The notes: generated from the letters alone by a model not told the origin. A stretch of DNA of 64,000 nucleotides from Alteromonas aestuariivivens (GCF_003367475.1 NZ_QRHA01000003.1:1-64000); one strand, 5' to 3'; shown: positions 41,604 through 52,178, counted from the stretch's first letter. Numbers and translations are program-made.

Positions 41604-42854
41604 TTAGTCATTCCAGTAATAATGCTTGCCTTCAACCCTTTGCCCGGCGCCATCCGTCACTGGTTGTAAATGGTTTTCCAGTGCAACGGCTGTCGCAAAA
41701 TCCTCAAAAGACCCGATAAGTCCCAGACGGAACGTGCCCACAGAGCCACTTTGTTGTTCCAATACTGCCGCGTCAACAACCGACAGACTATTGAGATAGC
41801 GCAGCGCTTCAACGTAGCGGTTGAGGGAGTCAAGGTTGGCAACCGAAATTTCCACCGAACTCGCTTCGCCGGGTTCATCCACCGGGACTATCGCAAATTT
41901 TCCTGCCAGAAAATCGGCATATTCGTGCAGAAGATTTTCGCTCAACTGAACCGGTGATTCACCATACAGAGTACCAACGTGCACTTTGTCGCCGCCGATT
42001 AATACCCAATCCAGAGCATAGTCCCCCTCTCCGGTGTTGGCATTCATAGCGCGGAACTCTTCATCACTGAACGACGCCCTGCCCTGAAGCTTAGCCTGGC
42101 GCTCATTTGCCAGAGCCCGGTATAAGGCATCTTCCTGTTCATTGCCCCCATCACCAGGTTCGCCTGAACCAGAAGGTGAAAATTCGGCTGAAGACAATCC
42201 GTCGTTGCGGTAAATTCTTGCGCCGAGAACAAAGTCCGCACCATAGCGTTGCGAAGCCTGAGTAAGGGAACTGGCAAACTGGCCCCACACATCGTATATG
42301 GATATGGCCTGAGAATCAGTGATATCCATCAATGGCATGGAAACTGGCACCCCACGCTGCTCGGCAGTGGTTGTGATGACCTGCCCCAGCTCGCGACTGT
42401 TGGCTTCATCGAGAATCACGCGATTGCCGTTATCCTGCTCCAGCGCCAGCCAAAGCAAACCGTCCGGGCGACGCTGATCCCAGATTGGAAACCCTTCGGT
42501 TCTTAAAATAGATTCAATACTCTCGGCGTCAAAGTCCGCTACCAGATAAAGGGTCTGGTCAATAACTTCGAACTGGTAGGAACGCAATAATTTAGTAGGA
42601 TTTCGAATTGCTGCACTGAGCACAGGATTTTTGACCGAATCCCGCTTGCCACTCATTTTAACCACTACCTGGGCTAACGCCTCACGACTGGCCCGAGACA
42701 AAGATTCCCTGCTTTGATCAGCCACAGGAATTTTGGCTCTGTTGGTTTCGACCACTTCGGTCGCCACAGTGGGGGCTGCCAGGCCGGCCAGCAACATTGT
42801 CAGCAAGGCGGCAACCGCACATTTACTGAACACGTTTCTCACTTTGGTAATCAA
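41604..42854 (-). CDS. DUF2066 periplasmic protein
   Basis: A 416-residue exported protein with signal peptide MITKVRNVFSKCAVAALLTMLLAGLAAPTVA. It matches the uncharacterised DUF2066 family, recognisable by RAKIPVADQSRESLSRASREALAQVVVKMSG and DQRRPDGLLWLALE. The family regularly sits next to hda and opposite purM in gammaproteobacteria, as here. Function is unknown. A low-complexity Ser/Gly/Glu stretch (about residues 215-235) interrupts it. Confidence 0.88.
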   Translation of the reverse strand: MITKVRNVFSKCAVAALLTMLLAGLAAPTVATEVVETNRAKIPVADQSRESLSRASREALAQVVVKMSGKRDSVKNPVLSAAIRNPTKLLRSYQFEVIDQTLYLVADFDAESIESILRTEGFPIWDQRRPDGLLWLALEQDNGNRVILDEANSRELGQVITTTAEQRGVPVSMPLMDITDSQAISIYDVWGQFASSLTQASQRYGADFVLGARIYRNDGLSSAEFSPSGSGEPGDGGNEQEDALYRALANERQAKLQGRASFSDEEFRAMNANTGEGDYALDWVLIGGDKVHVGTLYGESPVQLSENLLHEYADFLAGKFAIVPVDEPGEASSVEISVANLDSLNRYVEALRYLNSLSVVDAAVLEQQSGSVGTFRLGLIGSFEDFATAVALENHLQPVTDGAGQRVEGKHYYWND

Positions 42855-43001
42855 AACCTTTTGTCACTCCGTAACCGCAATCGCTACTACACTGTAGTCA
42901 AATGCATGAAAAAATGGGTGCCATTGTGTTCTATTTACGAAATATTTTCATCTTAAAAGTGGCAAATTTTTGTCTTCAATAATAAGCAGTAACATTGGCG
43001 A

Positions 43002-43030
43002 TTGGACTTACCAGCACTTACTGGTAGAAT
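43002..43030 (+). promoter_or_regulatory. Sigma-70-type promoter of purM
   Basis: TTGGAC (43002-43007) and TAGAAT (43025-43030) are separated by exactly 17 bases. Transcription would begin near 43037, giving a leader of about 28 bases to the purM GTG. The -35 box covers the upstream in-frame ATG at 43002, which rules that start out. Confidence 0.7.
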
Positions 43031-43064
43031 CCGCGTTTTTCACCCAGAGCACCAGGGCAAAACC

Positions 43065-44102
43065 GTGAGCGAAAACAAAACTTCTCTGAGTTATAAAGAT
43101 GCCGGAGTCGATATTGATGCCGGTAACCAGCTTGTCGAACGTATCAAATCCGTAACCAAACGTACCCACCGTCCGGAAGTTCGCGGCGGACTCGGCGGAT
43201 TCGGCGCTCTGTGTGAGATCCCTGCAAAATACAAACGCCCGCTGCTGGTATCCGGTACCGACGGTGTAGGCACCAAATTGCGCGTTGCAATGGACGCCAA
43301 CCGGCATCAGGGTGTGGGTATCGACCTGGTGGCCATGTGCGTGAACGACCTGATTGTCCAGGGGGCTGAGCCATTATTTTTCCTCGACTATTACGCCACC
43401 GGTAAACTCGACGTTGATACCGCAGCTTCAGTCGTAACTGGTATTGGTGAAGGCTGTGAACTGGCAGGTTGCGCACTGATTGGCGGCGAAACCGCAGAGA
43501 TGCCCGGCATGTACCATGACGGTGATTACGATATTGCCGGCTTCTGTGTGGGCGTGGTTGAAGCAGACAACGTCATCGACGGCAGTCAGGTAAAGGCCGG
43601 GCAAAAGCTGATTGCACTGGGCGCATCAGGCCCCCACTCCAATGGCTATTCACTGGTCCGCAAAATTCTCGAAGTCAGTAATGCCGACGTTCAGCAGGAT
43701 TTGGAAGGTAAACCCCTTATCGATCATCTGTTGGAGCCTACCCGAATTTACGTCAAATCGGTACTGGCACTGCTTGAAGAAGTCAAGGTAAGTGCCATTT
43801 CGCATATAACCGGTGGTGGTTTCTGGGAAAATATTCCCCGTGTATTGCCCGACGACGCCAAAGTTGTAATTGACGAGCAAAGCTGGCAGTGGCCTGCGGT
43901 ATTCAGCTGGCTTCAGCAAAACGGTAACGTGACTCGTCACGAAATGTACCGCACCTTTAACTGTGGTGTGGGAATGGTTCTGGTTGTGGATGAACAGGAC
44001 GTCGATAAAGCGTTATCGCTGTTGAATCAGCAGGGCGAAAATGCCTGGTTGATTGGAACGGTAGAAGCCAAAGACGGCGATCAGCAAGTCGAGATCCGTT
44101 AA
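43065..44102 (+). CDS. purM: Phosphoribosylformylglycinamidine cyclo-ligase (AIR synthetase)
   Basis: ATP-dependent ring closure of FGAM to AIR in purine synthesis. I start it at the GTG (43065), giving [20 protein letters not shown] and 345 residues, the family N-terminus and length. Diagnostic blocks are [37 protein letters not shown] and [17 protein letters not shown]. purN follows three bases later. Confidence 0.97.
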   Translation: MSENKTSLSYKDAGVDIDAGNQLVERIKSVTKRTHRPEVRGGLGGFGALCEIPAKYKRPLLVSGTDGVGTKLRVAMDANRHQGVGIDLVAMCVNDLIVQGAEPLFFLDYYATGKLDVDTAASVVTGIGEGCELAGCALIGGETAEMPGMYHDGDYDIAGFCVGVVEADNVIDGSQVKAGQKLIALGASGPHSNGYSLVRKILEVSNADVQQDLEGKPLIDHLLEPTRIYVKSVLALLEEVKVSAISHITGGGFWENIPRVLPDDAKVVIDEQSWQWPAVFSWLQQNGNVTRHEMYRTFNCGVGMVLVVDEQDVDKALSLLNQQGENAWLIGTVEAKDGDQQVEIR

Positions 44103-44105
44103 ATT

Positions 44106-44753
44106 ATGTCTGACTGTGCAAAAATCTGTGTTCTGATATCCGGTAATGGTTCAAACCTGCAGGCCATGATAGACGCCATCGGCGCGGGCAAGTTAAATGC
44201 CCGCATTGTTGGTGTCATATCAAACAGGCCGGATGCCTATGGCCTTGAGCGTGCACGGCAAGCCAGTATAGACGCCTACTGCATCGACCATACAACGTTC
44301 GCTGACCGTGAATCTTTTGACCATGCATTGCAGGCACAAATCGACGCACTCGCCCCTGATGTCGTCGCCCTGGCAGGCTACATGCGCATCCTTACCCCCG
44401 CATTTGTTGATCACTTTTCCGGTAAGCTATTGAACATTCACCCATCTTTGTTGCCCAAGTACAAAGGTTTACATACCCACCAGCGTGCCATCGACAATGG
44501 CGATACCGAGCATGGGGTGAGCGTGCATTTTGTTACCCCGGAACTTGATGGTGGACCGGTTATCATTCAAAGCCGGGTCCCGGTTTTTGAAGACGATACC
44601 GCAGAAGAACTGGCGCAGCGTGTTCAGGAGCAGGAGCGCCGGATTTACCCCTTGGTATTGCACTGGTACTGTAGTGGCCGACTGACAATGAACGACAATA
44701 AGGCGGTGCTCGACAATGAAATTCTTCCGTTATCCGGCTATGCAAGCGACTAA
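44106..44753 (+). CDS. purN: Phosphoribosylglycinamide formyltransferase
   Basis: Third purine step: transfers formyl from 10-formyl-THF to GAR. The 215-residue protein has ICVLISGNGSNLQAMIDA (phosphate loop) at the start. The catalytic Asn and His fall within LLNIHPSLLPKYKGLHTHQRAI, and the catalytic Asp in HFVTPELDGGPVI. Directly after purM, with which it forms the conserved purMN operon. Confidence 0.97.
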   Translation: MSDCAKICVLISGNGSNLQAMIDAIGAGKLNARIVGVISNRPDAYGLERARQASIDAYCIDHTTFADRESFDHALQAQIDALAPDVVALAGYMRILTPAFVDHFSGKLLNIHPSLLPKYKGLHTHQRAIDNGDTEHGVSVHFVTPELDGGPVIIQSRVPVFEDDTAEELAQRVQEQERRIYPLVLHWYCSGRLTMNDNKAVLDNEILPLSGYASD

Positions 44754-45468
44754 ATTGCACTTTTTTCCGAAGTTCATCGTCACGGTAATGCTGATGATCT
44801 TCGGCTTCACCGCCCATGCCGATGACGTACCGGAATCCCTCGTTCAGTTTCATGCCAAATACACCGCCTACAAATGGGGGGATGACGTTGGTACTGCAGA
44901 GATAAAATTACAGGAACTTGCTCCCCAGCAGTATGCTCTTACCTACTCTTCAGAAGTAAGTAAGTTTTTCCTTTCTGACGAACGTTTTGAATACTCGGTT
45001 TTTCATCTTCGTGGCGGCAAACTTGTTCCCGCTGAATACCGGTACAAACGCAAAGGGACAGGCCGGGACAGCAGTTTAACAGTACAATTTTCCCAGCAGC
45101 CCGAGCCGACAATCACCATCAGCGACCAAGCTTCCCTGCCATGGAACAACGAAACGGACAATCAGTTATACCGTATTGATGTTCCGCTCCAACTGGCGGC
45201 TGGCAAGCGCTCAATGGCCTATCACTTCATCAACTACCGGGGCGAACCAAAAACCTATCAGATAGACGTTGTGGGTGAGGAAAATATAGAGGTTCCATTT
45301 GGTCGGCTGGACACCATCAAGGTGAAAATCGTACGCCAGGCCAGCAGCCGTGAAACCTTTGCGTGGTTTGCCCCTACCCTTGACTACAATCTGGTGCGCT
45401 TACAGCAATTCAAAGACGGCCAGGAACAGGGCGATTTGAAGCTGAGCAGCTATATTCCTGTTAACTAG
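44740..45468 (+). CDS. DUF3108 exported protein
   Basis: A 242-residue protein with a signal peptide (MQATKLHFFPKFIVTVMLMIFGFTAHA, cleavage before DDVPE). The beta-rich mature part has YKWGDDVGTAEIKLQ and KVKIVRQASSRETFAWFAPTLDYNLVRLQQFKDG, the DUF3108 pattern. Function unknown. It overlaps the end of purN by 14 bases (or more if the upstream ATG at 44716 is used), so it is coupled to purMN translation. Confidence 0.85.
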   Translation: MQATKLHFFPKFIVTVMLMIFGFTAHADDVPESLVQFHAKYTAYKWGDDVGTAEIKLQELAPQQYALTYSSEVSKFFLSDERFEYSVFHLRGGKLVPAEYRYKRKGTGRDSSLTVQFSQQPEPTITISDQASLPWNNETDNQLYRIDVPLQLAAGKRSMAYHFINYRGEPKTYQIDVVGEENIEVPFGRLDTIKVKIVRQASSRETFAWFAPTLDYNLVRLQQFKDGQEQGDLKLSSYIPVN

Positions 45469-45716
45469 GGCCTGTACCCGGTTCTCCGCGTACATATTCA
45501 TGTACTTCTGTGTCACGATTAGCGCCTCTTTGGCGCCTCATTTCTTGATCTTTGCCCACTGAAACTATAGCTTTAAGGCTATGCTGGTCTGACCTCGAAT
45601 AGAACAGTTTAGTCACTATTAGCTTGATAGCATTGTTGATTTCATACACTACAAGCCAAAAACTAACCTGCTCAGCTAAACGGTCAGGCCTGATGATTCT
45701 AAGTCAGGAGAGACGT
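45465..45716. other. Upstream region of fadE with repeat motif
   Basis: 252 bases carrying CTAGGGCCTGT at its start (also after bcp), a potential hairpin GGCGC/GCGCC near 45523-45537, the FadR-like site at 45582-45598, and the fadE ribosome binding site AGGAGA at 45706-45711. No gene is supportable; a frame from 45624 is only an N-terminal extension of fadE. Confidence 0.5.
45582..45598. promoter_or_regulatory. Candidate FadR operator upstream of fadE
   Basis: TGCTGGTCTGACCTCGA matches the E. coli fadL FadR site AGCTGGTCCGACCTATA at 13 of 17 positions and contains the core TGGTCNGACC. It sits about 120 bases before the fadE ATG. FadR represses fadE in E. coli. Whether this organism has FadR (or uses PsrA) is not visible here. 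Confidence 0.45.
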
Positions 45717-48170
45717 ATGGCAGATTTAATCTGGTTTGTAGTGTTCGTAATTGCACTTGCAATTGCCTGTTACCATCGCATGAGTCTGTTCAATACCGTT
45801 GCCGTCACTGCAGGCATCATGGTACTGGGCTCAATCTTCGGGGATATTGGCGTATTTGGCTGGCTCGTATATCTGGTTATCACTGTCCCCCTGGCGGTTG
45901 CGGATATTCGCCGCCCCCACATAAGCGCAAAGCTACTGGGTTTTTACCGCAAGGTGATGCCGGAAATGTCTTCCACAGAACAGGAAGCCATTGACGCAGG
46001 CACGGTCTGGTGGGACGGTGACATTTTCAGTGGTGCGCCAGACTGGGATAAACTGCACGCTATCCCCAAAGGGCGTCTCACCCAGGAAGAACAGGCATTT
46101 CTGGATGGCCCGGTTGACCGTGTGTGCAGCATGGTTGATGAATGGCAAATCAACCACAAGGATGCCGACCTCTCGCCTGAAATCTGGCAATACCTCAAAG
46201 ATAATAAATTTTTTGCCATGATCATCAAAAAGCAATACGGCGGCCTGGAGTATTCTGCGTTTGCACAGTCCCGGGTTCTGCAGAAACTGGCAGGCTGCAG
46301 CGCCGTGCTCTCCAGCACGGTAGGGGTCCCAAACTCACTGGGGCCAGGAGAATTACTTCAGCATTATGGCACCCCGGAACAACAGGACCATTATCTCCCC
46401 CGGCTGGCCAGCGGTGAAGAAATCCCCTGCTTCGCCTTAACCGGGCCGGAGGCCGGTTCCGATGCTGGGGCCATTCCTGATGTCGGCATTGTCTGCAAAG
46501 GCGAATGGCAGGGTGAAGAAATTCTGGGTATGCGATTGACCTTCGACAAACGCTACATCACCCTGGCGCCAGTAGCCACCGTAATCGGCCTTGCATTTAA
46601 ACTGCAGGATCCCGACGGTTTGCTGGGCAAAACCAAAGAACTGGGCATTACCTGTGCGTTGATTCCACGGGACACCGAAGGGCTGGAAATCGGCCGCCGG
46701 CACCTGCCTCTCAATACACCGTTCCAGAACGGTCCGGTGCGCGGCAAGGACATTTTTGTACCACTGGATTTCATAATCGGTGGCCCCAGAATGGCGGGCA
46801 AGGGATGGCGCATGCTGATGGAGTGCCTGTCGGTTGGCCGCTGTATTACCCTGCCCTCTACCGCTGCCGGTGGTGCCAAAACCTGCGCGCTTGCGACTGG
46901 TGCCTATGCCCGTATCCGTCGTCAGTTTCGCATTCCGGTCGGCCATATGGAAGGGGTTGAAGAAATGCTGGCTCAGATTGGCGGCAATGCCTACCTGATG
47001 GACGCCGTAACCCGGTTCTCCACAGTTGGTGTTGATCTGGGAGAAAAGCCTTCGGTGATTTCCGCTATCAGCAAATATCACCTTACCGAAAAAATGCGCG
47101 TAGTGATCAATGCCGCAATGGATGTTCATGGCGGCAAAGGCATCATGCTTGGGCCGAACAATTACCTCGGCCGCAGCTACCAGGGGGCCCCCATATCCAT
47201 TACCGTGGAAGGGGCAAACATTCTGACCCGAAATATGATGATATACGGTCAGGGCGCCATGCGTTGCCACCCTTACGTGCTGGATGAGATTCGGGCAGCC
47301 AGCCTGTTAGATCGCCAGGAACGTTTGGAAGCATTCGACAAAGCGGTATTTGGGCACATTGGCTTTGCCCTGGCAAACAAGATTCGCAGTGTGTGGTTTT
47401 CACTGACCGGCGGACGATTCTCCCAGGCTCCGTTTGCTGACGACACCGCCCGGTACTACCAGTTGCTACAGGGATACAGCGCCAATCTGGCCTTTTTATC
47501 TGACGTTTGCATGGCAGTGCTGGGTGGCGAGCTCAAACGCCGTGAACGCCTTTCTGCGCGCCTGGGAGACATACTCAGCGGGTTGTATCTGGCCAGCGCC
47601 ACGCTGAAACGTTACGACGAGGATGGTCGCCTGCAGGAAGACGCGCCTTTGATGCACTGGGCGCTGCAGAATACCCTGTATGACATGGAAACGGCCATCA
47701 TTGAATTGCTTGAAAACTTCCCTTCAAAATGGCTGGCGACAGGTTTAAAAGTGCTGATTCTTCCGTTTGGACGCCGGGTAAAAAAACCTTCTGACCAGTT
47801 GGAACATTCCATCGCACAAATGCTGCAGAAGCCGTGTCTCGCACGAAGCCGGTTGGGGGATGGCCAATACCTGACACGTGAGGAAGGAAATCCGTTTGGC
47901 GAACTCGAACAGACGCTGGATGACGTGCTGGCCAGTGAGCCTGTTTTTGAACGCATCTGTAAAGAGCGAGGGTTAAAACTCCCCTTCACGCGGCTGGATG
48001 AACTGGCCCGTGAAGCCCTCAAAGACGGTATTATATCAGAGCAGGAAGCCGAGCTGCTCACCCGCACGGAAAAAGCCCGCGTGAAAATCATAAGTGTAGA
48101 TGATTTCGAGCACAAGGAGCTGACAGCAAACCTGGGGGCCAAAACCCGCCGCAAGTCCAAAGCTGCCTGA
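45717..48170 (+). CDS. fadE: Acyl-CoA dehydrogenase FadE
   Basis: Membrane-associated flavoenzyme starting beta-oxidation of fatty acyl-CoAs. The start at 45717 ([20 protein letters not shown]) follows an AGGAGA box and gives 817 residues, the length of the E. coli-type FadE. Two N-terminal hydrophobic helices are followed by the acyl-CoA dehydrogenase fold ([42 protein letters not shown]) and the DUF1974 C-terminal extension. A terminator-like hairpin follows. Confidence 0.96.
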   Translation: MADLIWFVVFVIALAIACYHRMSLFNTVAVTAGIMVLGSIFGDIGVFGWLVYLVITVPLAVADIRRPHISAKLLGFYRKVMPEMSSTEQEAIDAGTVWWDGDIFSGAPDWDKLHAIPKGRLTQEEQAFLDGPVDRVCSMVDEWQINHKDADLSPEIWQYLKDNKFFAMIIKKQYGGLEYSAFAQSRVLQKLAGCSAVLSSTVGVPNSLGPGELLQHYGTPEQQDHYLPRLASGEEIPCFALTGPEAGSDAGAIPDVGIVCKGEWQGEEILGMRLTFDKRYITLAPVATVIGLAFKLQDPDGLLGKTKELGITCALIPRDTEGLEIGRRHLPLNTPFQNGPVRGKDIFVPLDFIIGGPRMAGKGWRMLMECLSVGRCITLPSTAAGGAKTCALATGAYARIRRQFRIPVGHMEGVEEMLAQIGGNAYLMDAVTRFSTVGVDLGEKPSVISAISKYHLTEKMRVVINAAMDVHGGKGIMLGPNNYLGRSYQGAPISITVEGANILTRNMMIYGQGAMRCHPYVLDEIRAASLLDRQERLEAFDKAVFGHIGFALANKIRSVWFSLTGGRFSQAPFADDTARYYQLLQGYSANLAFLSDVCMAVLGGELKRRERLSARLGDILSGLYLASATLKRYDEDGRLQEDAPLMHWALQNTLYDMETAIIELLENFPSKWLATGLKVLILPFGRRVKKPSDQLEHSIAQMLQKPCLARSRLGDGQYLTREEGNPFGELEQTLDDVLASEPVFERICKERGLKLPFTRLDELAREALKDGIISEQEAELLTRTEKARVKIISVDDFEHKELTANLGAKTRRKSKAA

Positions 48171-48181
48171 ATCAAGAGTCT

Positions 48182-48201
48182 GGGGCCCGTGAGCGGGCCC
48201 C
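48182..48201. terminator. Hairpin between fadE and add (probable bidirectional terminator)
   Basis: A perfect 8-bp GC-only stem GGGGCCCG / CGGGCCCC with a TGAG loop between the convergent stops. The T-tail is poor on both strands (GTCATTTATC on plus), so efficiency may be moderate. Confidence 0.65.
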
Positions 48202-48206
48202 GTCAT

Positions 48207-49226
48207 TTATCCCCTGTCACCGGACGCTCTCTGTAAAGCGCCATTAAACAAACTCTGCTTTTCCGCCTCGCTAATAAATGCCTGGTGAACACCATTACGC
48301 TGGATTTGTGTAAGCTGTTCAGCACTTAACCCGATAACGTCATAGGCAAGCTGGTATTCATGGGCTAGATCGATGGCGGAAACTCCGGGATCATCCGTAT
48401 TTAGCGTGACAGCAACACCGGCTTGCAAAAAGTCTTTCATTGGATGGTGACGGGTGTCTGCCACAGTGGCAGTCTGATAGTTGGAGGTTGGGCAACTTTC
48501 AATGCCGATGTCATTGGCGACCAGATATTCTATCAGTTCAGGATCATTTTTAGCCGCAACACCATGGCCAATGCGGGTAGCGCCCAGTTCGCGAATAGCC
48601 TTCCATATGCTGGCAGGCCCGTCCGCTTCCCCCGCATGCACAGTGATTTGCCAACCGGCGTCACGGGCAAGTTTGAAGTGCGGCTCAAACAAGTGTGCCG
48701 GAAATCCCAATTCGTCACCTGCCAGATCAAGCGCGACAATACTGCCTTTGTGTGCAAGCAGTCCCTGCAGCTCCTGCCAGCAGGCCTGTGCACCAAACGT
48801 GCGGCTCAGAATGCCGATAAGACTGGCTTTGACACCGAACGCTTTTTCACCGTCTCTTACACCTGCAATAACGGCTTCAACCACCTCTGCTACCGGCACA
48901 TCAAACTTTCGGCCCATGTAATAGGGGGAAAAGCGCAACTCTACGTAATCCAGACCTTCTTTACTTGCATCCTGCATATTTTCATAAGCAACCCGATAAC
49001 ACGCCTGGGCGTCAGCCAGTACAGAAACTCCATAATCGAGCTTTTCAAGAAACGCCAGCAAATCGGAGGTCCTGCCCTGTATCTGGGTAAGCGGAGCCAG
49101 TTCTGACTCACTTGCTACCGGCAACGCGATACCATGCAATTGTGCCAGTGACCAGATAGTTGAAGGCCGAATGTTACCATCCAAATGGCGATGCAAATCC
49201 ACCAGTGGCAGCGATTTATCAATCAT
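48207..49226 (-). CDS. add: Adenosine deaminase
   Basis: Purine salvage enzyme converting (deoxy)adenosine to (deoxy)inosine. The 339-residue protein aligns well with E. coli Add: zinc ligands in [17 protein letters not shown], the [12 protein letters not shown] block with the catalytic Glu region, [17 protein letters not shown], and STNTDDPG-like [17 protein letters not shown]. Adenine deaminase is less likely given these matches. Its start overlaps the end of a response-regulator gene by four bases (ATGA). Confidence 0.94.
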   Translation of the reverse strand: MIDKSLPLVDLHRHLDGNIRPSTIWSLAQLHGIALPVASESELAPLTQIQGRTSDLLAFLEKLDYGVSVLADAQACYRVAYENMQDASKEGLDYVELRFSPYYMGRKFDVPVAEVVEAVIAGVRDGEKAFGVKASLIGILSRTFGAQACWQELQGLLAHKGSIVALDLAGDELGFPAHLFEPHFKLARDAGWQITVHAGEADGPASIWKAIRELGATRIGHGVAAKNDPELIEYLVANDIGIESCPTSNYQTATVADTRHHPMKDFLQAGVAVTLNTDDPGVSAIDLAHEYQLAYDVIGLSAEQLTQIQRNGVHQAFISEAEKQSLFNGALQRASGDRG

Positions 49227-49885
49227 GCAGACTTTCCGCTACGGGGTTCAAAATCGATATTGTGTTTGTTCATCAGCAACACGGCCTGGGTACGGGATCG
49301 AATGTCGAGTTTACGCAAAACCGCACTGATATGAGCCTTAATGGTTGCTTCCGTCACATTCATTTCGTGGGCAATCTGCTTGTTCATCAGGCCCCGCCGA
49401 ACGTAGCCCAGCACACGCATCTGCTTTGGCGTCAGTTGTCGAAACCGCTGCACTGTGTCACACAATTCATGTTCAATCTCCCTGAGCCGCTCCCTGAACC
49501 CTTGCGGAAGCCACTGCTCTTTTCGGCTGATCAGGCTAATCGCCTCTGCAATCTCTGCCGTAGGCGTCGATTTTGGAATGAAACCCTGTGCGCCGAGGTT
49601 CATCACCTGAGCCGCTGTTTCGATAGCTTCATTGGCTGAAATAACTGCCACCGGAAGGTTCGGGTAGGCCTGTCTGACACTGCTTAAGCCTACAAAGCCC
49701 TCTGCCCCCGGCATCGACAAATCAAGCAGCAGCAGGTCAATACCGGGGTTGGAGGAAAGCTCAGCCATCATCGAAGTAAGGCTGTCAGCCTGTAAAAAGC
49801 GTGTGCCTTTGAAATGCGGTGACAACGCACCGGTCAATGCTTCTCGGAATAAGGGATGATCATCTGCGACCAAAATGACTGCCAT
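49223..49885 (-). CDS. NarL/FixJ-family response regulator
   Basis: A 220-residue two-domain regulator. The receiver has the acidic pair [11 protein letters not shown], the phospho-acceptor in [11 protein letters not shown] and the Lys in GFIPKSTPT. The C-terminal LuxR-type helix-turn-helix is [45 protein letters not shown]. It resembles the CrbR/ErdR (AgmR) group, which in relatives controls acetate or alcohol use. No histidine kinase is adjacent. It precedes add with a four-base overlap. Confidence 0.88.
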   Translation of the reverse strand: MAVILVADDHPLFREALTGALSPHFKGTRFLQADSLTSMMAELSSNPGIDLLLLDLSMPGAEGFVGLSSVRQAYPNLPVAVISANEAIETAAQVMNLGAQGFIPKSTPTAEIAEAISLISRKEQWLPQGFRERLREIEHELCDTVQRFRQLTPKQMRVLGYVRRGLMNKQIAHEMNVTEATIKAHISAVLRKLDIRSRTQAVLLMNKHNIDFEPRSGKSA

Positions 49886-50062
49886 CGTTACTACTCGCCC
49901 CTGTGTTTTCTGGCACTTTAACAGGTAAATACTCTAGACTAAAAGCATTCATCAACACAATGCGCAACCTCAGGGCCAATGCTGTTTTATGCCGAATGGA
50001 TTGGCAAATGTTCAGATCCAGGTAAAATTGCGCCAGTTTTTTGAGGACCACAGGGTAATAAG

Positions 50063-50815
50063 GTGCATAAGGAAGACAAGATTTTCGCCGCGCCGATGAA
50101 TTCGGTAGAAGATTTTAAATTCGACGAAGCGGTAGCGGATGTCTTTCCGGACATGATCCAACGATCGGTACCGGGCTATCACACCATCATCAATACCATC
50201 GGCGAACTGGCCCAGAGGTACGTTACTCCCGGCTCTAACGTTTACGATTTGGGCTGCTCACTGGGCGCTGCCAGTCTGTCTGTGTCCAGGGCGACCAGCA
50301 AAACCCCCTGCCAGATTTTTGCCGTAGACAATTCTCCTGCCATGACAAAACGCTGTGAACGAATTGTCCAGAGTTTTACCCTGCCCAATGCCATTGACGT
50401 GCAGTGCCAGAGTGCACAGCAGACAGAAATAAAAAATGCGTCCATGGTGATCATGAATTTCACCCTGCAGTTCATTGCTCCCGCTGACCGGCCGGCACTG
50501 CTCAGGAAAATTGCTGACGGCCTCACTCCTGGCGGGATCCTGGTTTTGTCCGAAAAGATTCGTCACCCTTCGGCCGCAGGCAACGAGTTACTGGTAGATT
50601 TGCACCACCAGTTCAAACGCAATAACGGCTACAGTGAACTGGAAGTAAGCCAGAAACGCGCTGCGCTGGAGAATGTCATGCTGACAGACACATTTTCCGT
50701 TCACGAAAATCGGCTCAAAGATGCGGGTTTTCAGGATGTCGTCATGTGGTTCAAATGTTTTAATTTTACGTCTTTGATTGCAATTAAAGGCCCAAAGGAG
50801 ACTGGTGTTGAATAA
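50063..50815 (+). CDS. cmoA: Carboxy-S-adenosyl-L-methionine synthase CmoA
   Basis: Makes carboxy-SAM from SAM and prephenate; CmoB then uses it to build cmo5U34 at the tRNA wobble position. The 250-residue protein begins with a GTG ([32 protein letters not shown] is the family N-terminus). The SAM motif is [19 protein letters not shown]. Its 3' end overlaps the cmoB start, so translation is coupled. Confidence 0.96.
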   Translation: MHKEDKIFAAPMNSVEDFKFDEAVADVFPDMIQRSVPGYHTIINTIGELAQRYVTPGSNVYDLGCSLGAASLSVSRATSKTPCQIFAVDNSPAMTKRCERIVQSFTLPNAIDVQCQSAQQTEIKNASMVIMNFTLQFIAPADRPALLRKIADGLTPGGILVLSEKIRHPSAAGNELLVDLHHQFKRNNGYSELEVSQKRAALENVMLTDTFSVHENRLKDAGFQDVVMWFKCFNFTSLIAIKGPKETGVE

Positions 50816-51791
50816 GTTGCTCTCCTCCTGGCTGGAACAAAGTTACGCTGCGCTTCTTGGCACCCCACTTTCCCACTGGCTGGAAACCTTGCCCGCACAG
50901 ATGAAGCACTGGGCAAGCCAGGAGCTTCACGGTGAATTTAACAAGTGGTGCCGGTTACTGGACAAACTTCCCGTAACGGAACCCTCCCGCGTCGATTTGC
51001 TGCAATCGGTTACCTTCGGCACACAACAGGACGTTAATGACTATACACGCAAACAGATTGAGGGGCTGCTGCGACAATTTATGCCGTGGCGCAAAGGGCC
51101 GTTTTTTATTCATGGCCTGCATGTTGATACAGAATGGCGCTCCGACTGGAAATGGGAACGGGTTCTCCCACACATCAGTGAATTAAGCGGTCGCACCGTT
51201 CTGGATGTGGGGTGTGGCAGCGGCTATCACATGTGGCGCATGCTCGGCCACAATCCGAGTCGGGTATTTGGCATCGACCCAACGCAACTGTTCTTTATCC
51301 AGTTTCAGGCCATACGGCACTTTCATCAGGATGACAGGATCCACTTTTTACCGCTCGGTATTGAGCAAATGCAGCCGCTCAACGCTTTCGATACGGTTTT
51401 TTCAATGGGAGTGCTTTATCACCGCAAAGATCCCATTCAGTTCCTGACGCAACTCAAGCACCAACTGCGTAAAGGCGGTGAACTGGTGCTGGAAACCCTG
51501 GTTGTTGAAGGTGATGAACAAACCGTCCTGATGGCTGGTGAACGTTATGCACAAATGCGTAATGTCTGGTTCCTGCCCAGTGTTGCTGCACTCAAAGTGT
51601 GGCTCGAGCGAGTTGGATTTATCAACGTAAAACTGGCCGATATCAACCACACTACGGTTGAAGAACAGCGGGCCACAAACTGGATGGAATCCCAGTCTCT
51701 GGCAGATTTTCTTGACCCTCAAGACCCCAGTCTGACCATCGAGGGCTATCCGGCTCCTCAGCGGGCTGTGCTCATCGCTACCCGTGCCTGA
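50805..51791 (+). CDS. cmoB: tRNA U34 carboxymethyltransferase CmoB
   Basis: Transfers the carboxymethyl group of carboxy-SAM to 5-hydroxyuridine 34 in tRNAs. It shows the family N-terminal block [19 protein letters not shown], the SAM motif [18 protein letters not shown], and [24 protein letters not shown] place the start at GTG 50805 (328 residues), just behind AAGGAG at 50795-50800; the TTG at 50808 is an alternative. It overlaps cmoA by 11 bases. Confidence 0.95.
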   Translation: MLNKLLSSWLEQSYAALLGTPLSHWLETLPAQMKHWASQELHGEFNKWCRLLDKLPVTEPSRVDLLQSVTFGTQQDVNDYTRKQIEGLLRQFMPWRKGPFFIHGLHVDTEWRSDWKWERVLPHISELSGRTVLDVGCGSGYHMWRMLGHNPSRVFGIDPTQLFFIQFQAIRHFHQDDRIHFLPLGIEQMQPLNAFDTVFSMGVLYHRKDPIQFLTQLKHQLRKGGELVLETLVVEGDEQTVLMAGERYAQMRNVWFLPSVAALKVWLERVGFINVKLADINHTTVEEQRATNWMESQSLADFLDPQDPSLTIEGYPAPQRAVLIATRA

Positions 51792-51828
51792 GCCGAGACC
51801 TTAACCACCCTCGGCCTGCCCAACGGAC

Positions 51829-52050
51829 AACCCGGGTTAAACCGGGTTAATACTGATGACAAACTACTGCGCTCGAAATTGCGGCGTCAAAAGTCTTCTC
51901 AAAATCCTCATTTACCATTTGTAAACTGCGGTTTTTTGGCGACTTTTTCCTTGCACTTTCTTCGCTCGCTACGTTTGTCTCCAGTCTGCAGAGTGTTTAA
52001 TGTGAATAACCAGACTTTATCAACACTCTGAACCCGGATTAAACCGGGTT
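51829..52050. mobile_element. 222-bp MITE-like repeat unit bounded by 20-bp repeats
   Basis: AACCCGGGTTAAACCGGGTT at 51829-51848 recurs at 52031-52050 with one mismatch. The motif is almost palindromic, so it also works as an inverted pair (18 of 20). Inside is a 9-bp inverted repeat (CAGAGTGTT 51989-51997 / AACACTCTG 52022-52030). The core GCTCGAAATTGCGGCGTCAA and TCCTCATTTACCATTTGTAA resembles intergenic repeats I associate with Alteromonadales genomes. There is no transposase frame, so mobility would need a helper. Confidence 0.55.
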
Positions 52051-52134
52051 CGCCCTTTCTCTGTGCGTTGGGCTTTGCCTGTCCGGATACCCACAGACAT
52101 TAAGCCAAGCTTGTGAGTTGGCACAATTGTTGTA

Positions 52135-52178
52135 ACCTTATCTTTAGAAAAACCGTGTGAAAACGGCACAGATAAGGT
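52135..52178 (+). promoter_or_regulatory. Dyad that can mask the ribosome binding site of the glucosylglycerate operon
   Basis: ACCTTATCT (52135-52143) and AGATAAGGT (52170-52178) are exact complements. Between them CCGT and ACGG can extend the fold. The right arm contains the AAGG of the ribosome binding site, seven bases from the ATG at 52185. In RNA this would block initiation until opened. In DNA it could instead be an operator. If transcription starts at or after 52145 the left arm would not be transcribed. Confidence 0.5.

Noticed and set aside
46437-47270. 277-codon open frame antisense to fadE
   Set aside because: Shadow of a well-supported gene with family motifs.
48423-49106. 227-codon open frame antisense to add
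   Set aside because: Shadow of the adenosine deaminase gene; no start signal or motif.
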